Assembly: GCA_024280375.1 (NCBI GenBank)
Contig: JAJRQF010000012.1
Location: 1 to 36,418, forward strand
Direction: 5' to 3'
Origin: Alphaproteobacteria bacterium
GTDB taxonomy: Bacteria; Pseudomonadota; Alphaproteobacteria; Rhizobiales; Rhizobiaceae
Length of the DNA: 36,418 nt
The translations under genes and the position numbers were made by a program. Below, piece after piece: positions 32,780-36,418 of the stretch. The stretch's first letter is position 1. Each line of letters opens with the position of its first letter. The notes beneath the pieces were generated by a model, which worked only from the letters and a program-made list of their open reading frames with translations, had not been told where the DNA came from and ran no database searches.

Positions 32780-33760
32780 ATGATTTTACAACAAAATTTA
32801 CTCGGGTTTATCGGTGGCATATTGTTCACTGTGTCCATGATGTTTTTTTCCACAACATCGTCACAGGCCGGATGGAGAGAAGATGTTCAGGTATTCAAAA
32901 TTGGTATTGTCAGCGACCGGGAAAGGTCCGTTGCAATTCGGCAGATTGAACCCTTTCGAGCGGCCCTTAGCCAGGCAATAGACATGCCGGTAAGTGTCTT
33001 TGTTTATAGAAAATTTCGCGGCTTGATCAATGCGCAATCCAATAAAAAGATCCAATATGGCGTCTATACCGCTTCATCATTTGCCACGGCATGGGCAAAA
33101 TGCAAGTGCATTAAACCTGTCGCTGCGGCTAAGCTGACGGGTGGTGCGCTTAAATACCATTCGATTTTGATTGTAAGAAAAGACCGGATTTCCAAATTAA
33201 GTGAATTAAAAGGAAAGCGAATTGCAATTTCGGGCAAAAATTCCCTTTCAGGCTATATCGTGCCCAAAAAAGAGCTGGACGGTAAAGACCTTCGTTTTGT
33301 TGATCTGCCCGGTAAACCGGATGATACGGTAATTGTAGGTGCGGGCACAACGTCCAGCAGCCGTAAATTGTTTCAAGGAGGTCTGGTTGATGGGCTGTTT
33401 GGATGGGCTACATTGGATATGGTGGCAGCGGATAGCGTTGCAGGCGAGGGAGCCTCAGCCGGGACATTTTTTAATCTGACCAATATAAATCAAATGGATG
33501 CCAGTGAATTAAAGATTATTTGGAAATCAAAACCCATATTCACCGGGCCACATGCAATTGCGGTCTCGGTTCCAAAAGTTTTTGAAAACAAGATTGGTAA
33601 TTTCTTACTCAATCTTTATGACAGCCAGCCGCGGGCCTATGACTCTGTTGAAAATTATCGCGGCGGTGGTTTTGCCGAGGTTGAATTATCTGATTATCAG
33701 CCGCTGATAGATATTATTGATGCGAGGGACAAAATAGCTGACGCTGCCCAGACTAAATAG
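32780..33760 (+). CDS. PhnD-like periplasmic substrate-binding protein
   Basis: This is a predicted periplasmic binding protein of the phosphate/phosphite/phosphonate (PhnD, type 2 fold) family, 326 aa. ATG at 32780 has a very strong GGGAGG site five bases upstream; ATG at 32768 also has a fair site and would add four residues. The signal peptide covers about residues 1-30 (ending SSQA). The fold shows FKIGIVSDRERSVAIRQIEPFRAAL, QYGVYTASSFATAW, ILIVRKDRISKLSELKGKRIAISGKNS in outline and GLFGWATLD. No ABC permease or ATPase gene is adjacent, so it may serve a remote transporter or act as a sensor input domain. Ligand unknown. Confidence 0.8.
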   Translation: MILQQNLLGFIGGILFTVSMMFFSTTSSQAGWREDVQVFKIGIVSDRERSVAIRQIEPFRAALSQAIDMPVSVFVYRKFRGLINAQSNKKIQYGVYTASSFATAWAKCKCIKPVAAAKLTGGALKYHSILIVRKDRISKLSELKGKRIAISGKNSLSGYIVPKKELDGKDLRFVDLPGKPDDTVIVGAGTTSSSRKLFQGGLVDGLFGWATLDMVAADSVAGEGASAGTFFNLTNINQMDASELKIIWKSKPIFTGPHAIAVSVPKVFENKIGNFLLNLYDSQPRAYDSVENYRGGGFAEVELSDYQPLIDIIDARDKIADAAQTK

Positions 33761-33763
33761 CAT

Positions 33764-33799
33764 TCGGCCCGAAAACGATATTAATCGCATCCGGGCCGA
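33764..33799. terminator. Hairpin between convergent genes
   Basis: TCGGCCCG (33764-33771) pairs perfectly with CGGGCCGA (33792-33799) across a 20-base AT-rich loop that can itself pair partly. It sits between the convergent PhnD-like and TadE-like genes, directly after the former. T runs are lacking, so it is a probable but not classical bidirectional terminator. Confidence 0.55.
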
Positions 33800-33822
33800 G
33801 CATACTTCAATTCTAAACTTGA

Positions 33823-34395
33823 TTATTCTGTGAAGCCAACCGTGCTGCTTGTGCGCGGTACGTTGTAATTGGTCTCATTGAAATAAAATGTATCAATAAG
33901 GTTTGCACCAAGCGACGGGGCGTATTCATAGGTAACTTTTGATACAACAAGAAATGTATTTGGCAGCCTGATATCGTCCGGGATCGGGTAACTTGAACCC
34001 GGTTCCGGTGCAGAGGTGTTGCCTTTTTTACGGGACCATACGACCGTTGCAGCGCCGTCGCCATCTATCTGCACACCGATCACATGTATTTTTAGCGGGG
34101 TAGCAGTATAGGGAGCCATAACAGCGCTGGATGCATTCATGATGTTGTCTACCGTGGCGCCTGTCATGGTTTCAGACTGGGCCACCAGATCGGAAAGTGT
34201 TGCCGCAACTCGTGAGACTTTCCGGCTATTGGTAACACCAAGCGCGGTTTCTGCGACGCCAAGATATATGCCGATGAGCATTGGTGCGATAAGCGCAAAT
34301 TCTACACCACTAAGGCCTTTAATATCAGTCTTAAATGTTTGCAGGGCATGAGAGGTTGCAAATTGTGCGTATTTTATTTTCTCGCGAATATTCAT
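33823..34395 (-). CDS. TadE/TadG-like pseudopilin
   Basis: This is a minor pilin-like protein of the Tad (tight adherence) system, 190 aa. A basic/polar N-terminus is followed by GLSGVEFALIAPMLIGIYLGVAETA (about residues 28-52 in outline): the prepilin-like Gly, the conserved Glu of the E-F motif and one membrane helix typical of TadE-like domains. The remaining ~140 residues are periplasmic. AGGT lies before ATG. A second TadE-like gene is 53 bases upstream on the same strand, so they form an operon. The two would be expected to support assembly of the Flp fibre. Confidence 0.85.
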   Translation of the reverse strand: MNIREKIKYAQFATSHALQTFKTDIKGLSGVEFALIAPMLIGIYLGVAETALGVTNSRKVSRVAATLSDLVAQSETMTGATVDNIMNASSAVMAPYTATPLKIHVIGVQIDGDGAATVVWSRKKGNTSAPEPGSSYPIPDDIRLPNTFLVVSKVTYEYAPSLGANLIDTFYFNETNYNVPRTSSTVGFTE

Positions 34396-34448
34396 CTTGA
34401 TTACCTGAATTTTGTTATCGGGTGATTTGGGGGAGGGGCAGTGGCTTC

Positions 34449-35015
34449 CTAGTCAAACGGTTCGTTCTGAAATGCGGTCGTCGCAACAAGCAGGCGCTTT
34501 CCATTTGAAAGACCGGTTACATTTTGCCATAAAATATCCAGGAATACCGGCCACTCATAGAAAGCCCGAACGATCACGGTTGAGCCCGCCGACCCGGTAT
34601 CAAAAGAAAGCCCGGAACTGTCGAAATTACCATCGGCATCACGCGGCGTTGTCAGTGGTGCATCAGGAAAGTTAACATAGGTTTTGACATCGAGCTGAAT
34701 TGATCCACATTCAAAAAGGCCCCAGGTTTTTTCGCAAATTTTGTTGCGTACCTGAGTAGCTGTGGTCGTGTCCGATTGCACCTGCCCGGTTCTGATTTCA
34801 CGGCCAACTGTATCGACGCCAGATTCAAATACCTGCGCTGCAAAAAACCCAATAGCGGTTTCCAGAATTGCAAATATCAGCATGAGAAATGGCAGCGCAA
34901 GCATGCCAAATTCAATTGCAGCAACGCCGTCCTCGGAGTCTTTAAACCTCCGGATGGTTTGAATGCCAAATACTCTTCGCTTGGTATTCGATTGTACTTG
35001 ATGCTGATTTTGCAT
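34449..35015 (-). CDS. TadE-like pseudopilin
   Basis: This 188-aa Tad pilus-associated protein has a basic N-terminal segment (residues 1-28). Then comes DGVAAIEFGMLALPFLML followed by IFAILETAIGFF (about residues 29-58 in outline), with the Glu-Phe motif and single membrane helix of TadE-like proteins, and a ~130-residue periplasmic domain containing two cysteines (NKICEKTWGLFECG) able to form a disulfide. GAGGT lies upstream of ATG. It is the first gene of the pair with the 190-aa TadE/G protein. It is more canonical TadE than its partner. Confidence 0.88.
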   Translation of the reverse strand: MQNQHQVQSNTKRRVFGIQTIRRFKDSEDGVAAIEFGMLALPFLMLIFAILETAIGFFAAQVFESGVDTVGREIRTGQVQSDTTTATQVRNKICEKTWGLFECGSIQLDVKTYVNFPDAPLTTPRDADGNFDSSGLSFDTGSAGSTVIVRAFYEWPVFLDILWQNVTGLSNGKRLLVATTAFQNEPFD

Positions 35016-35372
35016 CGTTATTACCTCACCAACTGTATTTAATATACTGCGCCAATCCTGCTTAATCAGATCAAATGATCCAGATTGTTAGAAATCAAGG
35101 TCGCAGGCACATTTATAATTCATGAGGTGTTTTTAACGGCAACTCATGTAATTACCGTTGAGGCAGGGTTAGCAATCTTAGCGGATCAGTTAACAATCAG
35201 GTAACCATAAGCCAGAATTAGCGAATATAATTCGATTGTGGGTCTTCTGGCTTCGAGATTATACAGTCTTACAAAGACGCACCGACTTGGATGGTTCTAT
35301 AGGACCAGTTTATCAACAGGTCCTAGGCATCATTACTACAGAAGAGCAGATTTTGGTAAGTTCAAAAATTCA
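35016..35372. other. Intergenic region upstream of the TadE-like pair
   Basis: This 357-base AT-rich gap separates two minus-strand pilus genes. It must hold the promoter of the TadE-like pair, but I see no minus-strand -35/-10 pair good enough to name. A plus-strand frame crosses into the next gene and has no coding support. No strong hairpin or tandem repeat is visible. Confidence 0.4.
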
Positions 35373-35864
35373 CTACTTACGTTTGGCGACTGCGTCTGAA
35401 AGCGCATTTCGTTCTTTAATTTGCGTTGCCGCGGCCTGGAATGTCGATTTGTTATCGCCGATGGTCAATGTTGGTTCGCAAATTGGCGAGCAGGCCAATG
35501 TTTCTCTCACAGCCCTGCGGTAAATCCTCACGGTATTGGTTTCATGGCCCTGCACAACAATTGTTTCGTCAACAATTGGTTCACCGTCCGCATCAAGAAT
35601 AACAATATTGGTCACCCCAAAGCTTCTGCCGGTTAAAATCAAAGTTTGCGCATCTTGAATGGCAGCATCGGCAATTGATGGATTACCAATGATAATCGTA
35701 TCCGCAGGTCTGGAAATTCGAAGAACCTTTGCCCGATCAATCGTAACGATCACTGCTTCAGCATTTGCTTCATCAACTGAGACGACAGAAGCAACACTGG
35801 AACCCACCAATATTGAAAAGGTGAATGCAATTAACTTGCATGCGAAATTACTTGGCGCGTTCAT
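35373..35864 (-). CDS. Pilus assembly protein, CpaC/RcpA N-terminal-like domain
   Basis: This is a small periplasmic protein of 163 aa. The ATG at 35864 is chosen because GGAG lies six bases upstream; a nearby ATG at 35870 touches that site. Residues 1-37 are a signal peptide. The body (about 38-110) matches the N-terminal domain of Tad/type II secretins (T2SS-T3SS_pil_N): AKVLRISRPADTIIIGNPSIAD followed by ILTGRSFGVTNIVILDADG. It lacks the secretin channel domain, so it is a stand-alone form and may bind or help the outer-membrane secretin. The tail has Cys125 and Cys129. Its neighbours are TadE-like genes and the Flp pilin. Confidence 0.85.
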   Translation of the reverse strand: MNAPSNFACKLIAFTFSILVGSSVASVVSVDEANAEAVIVTIDRAKVLRISRPADTIIIGNPSIADAAIQDAQTLILTGRSFGVTNIVILDADGEPIVDETIVVQGHETNTVRIYRRAVRETLACSPICEPTLTIGDNKSTFQAAATQIKERNALSDAVAKRK

Positions 35865-35951
35865 TACCATCTCCAGATTATCGTGATTGCATTGCACACT
35901 GTTATAAATTGGTGAATGAAGTCTTAAATAGTCGAGCGCCATTGCCAGAAT

Positions 35952-35979
35952 TTAACGCCCTGAATGTGCTATATATAAT
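35952..35979 (+). promoter_or_regulatory. Candidate promoter ahead of the Flp leader region
   Basis: TTAACG (35952-35957) and a perfect TATAAT (35974-35979) are separated by 16 bases on the plus strand. Transcription would begin near 35986, giving either a leader of over 330 bases for the Flp pilin gene or a separate small RNA. Confidence 0.45.
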
Positions 35980-35985
35980 GTAAGG

Positions 35986-36110
35986 CTGGTTTGCAGGCCG
36001 ATGCTGCGGCTTTGATTTATCAAATGGGGGCTCATCTAAGGTGAAGAACCAGGTTAAGCGCTCAACAAACATTGAGGAACGAAATTCAAAGTTCCGGCCA
36101 CCTGCTTAAA
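35986..36110 (+). ncRNA. Candidate structured leader or small RNA
   Basis: Several short inverted repeats are clustered after the TATAAT box. GCAG/CTGC spans 35993-36007, and TTTGAT-TT-ATCAAA spans 36011-36024. CTCAA/TTGAG (36061-36065, 36072-36076) is followed at once by GAAC/GTTC (36077-36080, 36091-36094). TTAAGC (36054-36059) with GCTTAA (36104-36109) could close the last two, and CAGGT/ACCTG (36050-36054, 36100-36104) is a mutually exclusive alternative. No known riboswitch family is recognised and no reading frame covers it. The call is tentative. Confidence 0.35.
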
Positions 36111-36318
36111 GTGCAATATACATTGGATTTCCATTGATAGAATGCGGGCGAATTGTTTCAACGATAATTAACTGTATTGCAAGGCGAGCCTACGGTTAGC
36201 ATTTGTTAATCTTGTTCGTTAAGTCGTTCTCAACGCCTGTCCCATAGATTGGGCTCATCCGATCGATGAAAAACAATTTGACGGATTTGCTGTAAACAAA
36301 TGGATAAGGAACACTATT

Positions 36319-36418
36319 ATGAAAAATGTAATCGTACGTTTTATGAAAGACGAATCTGGCGCAACTGCTATTGAATATGGCCTGATTGCTGCTTTGATTT
36401 CAATCACTATTATTACTG
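36319..36418 (+). CDS. Flp/Fap pilin, truncated by window end
   Basis: These are the first 33 codons of a Flp-type type IVb pilin, the major subunit of the Tad adhesion pilus. The sequence has a short leader ending in Gly (KDESG), then ATAIEYGLIAALISITII, with the conserved Glu-Tyr at positions 5-6 of the mature protein and the start of the membrane helix. Processing by the TadV/CpaA prepilin peptidase would be after the Gly. AAGGA lies eight bases before ATG. The gene is divergent from the secretin-N-terminal-like gene and preceded by a 454-base gap that contains a promoter-like box and possible structured RNA. Confidence 0.93.
   Translation, partial: MKNVIVRFMKDESGATAIEYGLIAALISITIIT

Noticed and set aside
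32780-33760. Part of a phosphonate uptake operon
   Set aside because: No permease, ATPase or phosphonate catabolic gene is adjacent; only the binding protein is present.
35236-35523. 95-codon plus-strand frame between pilus genes
   Set aside because: Half of it is antisense to the secretin-N-terminal-like gene, and it has no ribosome binding site or recognisable sequence.
36278-36306. TTGACG-17-TGGATA as the Flp promoter
   Set aside because: The -10 is poor and the transcript would start about six bases before ATG, losing the ribosome binding site.
1-36418. CRISPR array or classical insertion sequence
   Set aside because: No regularly spaced direct repeats of 24-40 bases and no transposase frame were found.

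Overview
The window looks like chromosomal DNA of an alphaproteobacterium, most likely a (probably marine) member of the Hyphomicrobiales. Supporting signs are a bhcR-bhcABCD cluster close to the Paracoccus type, a zwf-pgl-edd Entner-Doudoroff operon, malate synthase G, a dapD/dapE pair and a Tad/Flp pilus locus. No rRNA, tRNA or CRISPR array was found.

Layout. (1) 1-4.2 kb: edge of a probable integrated element, all on the minus strand: a large unknown protein running off the left end, a 92-aa protein coupled to it, an unknown 179-aa protein and a tyrosine recombinase. (2) 4.35-9.73 kb: the complete beta-hydroxyaspartate cycle. An IclR regulator (bhcR) is divergent from bhcA-bhcB-bhcC-bhcD, with a strong sigma70-type promoter and an AT-rich perfect palindrome between them. 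(3) 9.96-12.64 kb: an aldo/keto reductase coupled to a sulfatase/phosphonate monoester hydrolase-type enzyme. (4) 12.64-18.54 kb, minus strand: galE, a HyuA-type hydantoinase/oxoprolinase, glcB and a membrane-anchored cytochrome c. (5) 18.65-24.36 kb, plus strand: an AMP-forming acyl-CoA synthetase, then zwf, pgl and edd. (6) 24.5-28.4 kb: two predicted lipoproteins (GH25 lysozyme, patatin phospholipase), then divergent cytochrome P460 and a two-part cytochrome c. (7) 28.5-32.5 kb: a LOG-family protein, dapD, a DUF805 membrane protein, dapE and another membrane protein. (8) 32.7 kb to the end: an orphan PhnD-like binding protein, two TadE/G-like pseudopilins, a secretin-N-terminal-like pilus protein and the start of an Flp pilin.

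How the genes work together. The bhc enzymes convert two glyoxylate into one oxaloacetate: BhcA makes glycine and oxaloacetate from glyoxylate and aspartate, BhcC condenses glycine with glyoxylate, BhcB dehydrates the hydroxyaspartate, and BhcD reduces iminosuccinate back to aspartate. glcB, only 4 kb away, offers the second main fate of glyoxylate (condensation with acetyl-CoA to malate). The interval is therefore a glyoxylate hub, although no glycolate oxidase is present. The Entner-Doudoroff operon feeds sugars into pyruvate and glyceraldehyde-3-phosphate.

The least explained signals are non-coding. A pair of ~145-bp dispersed elements (9775-9919 and 32575-32720) has three hairpins preserved by compensatory base changes. 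A multi-hairpin stretch follows a TATAAT box about 340 bases before the Flp pilin. A terminator-like hairpin lies inside the bhc operon between bhcC and bhcD.
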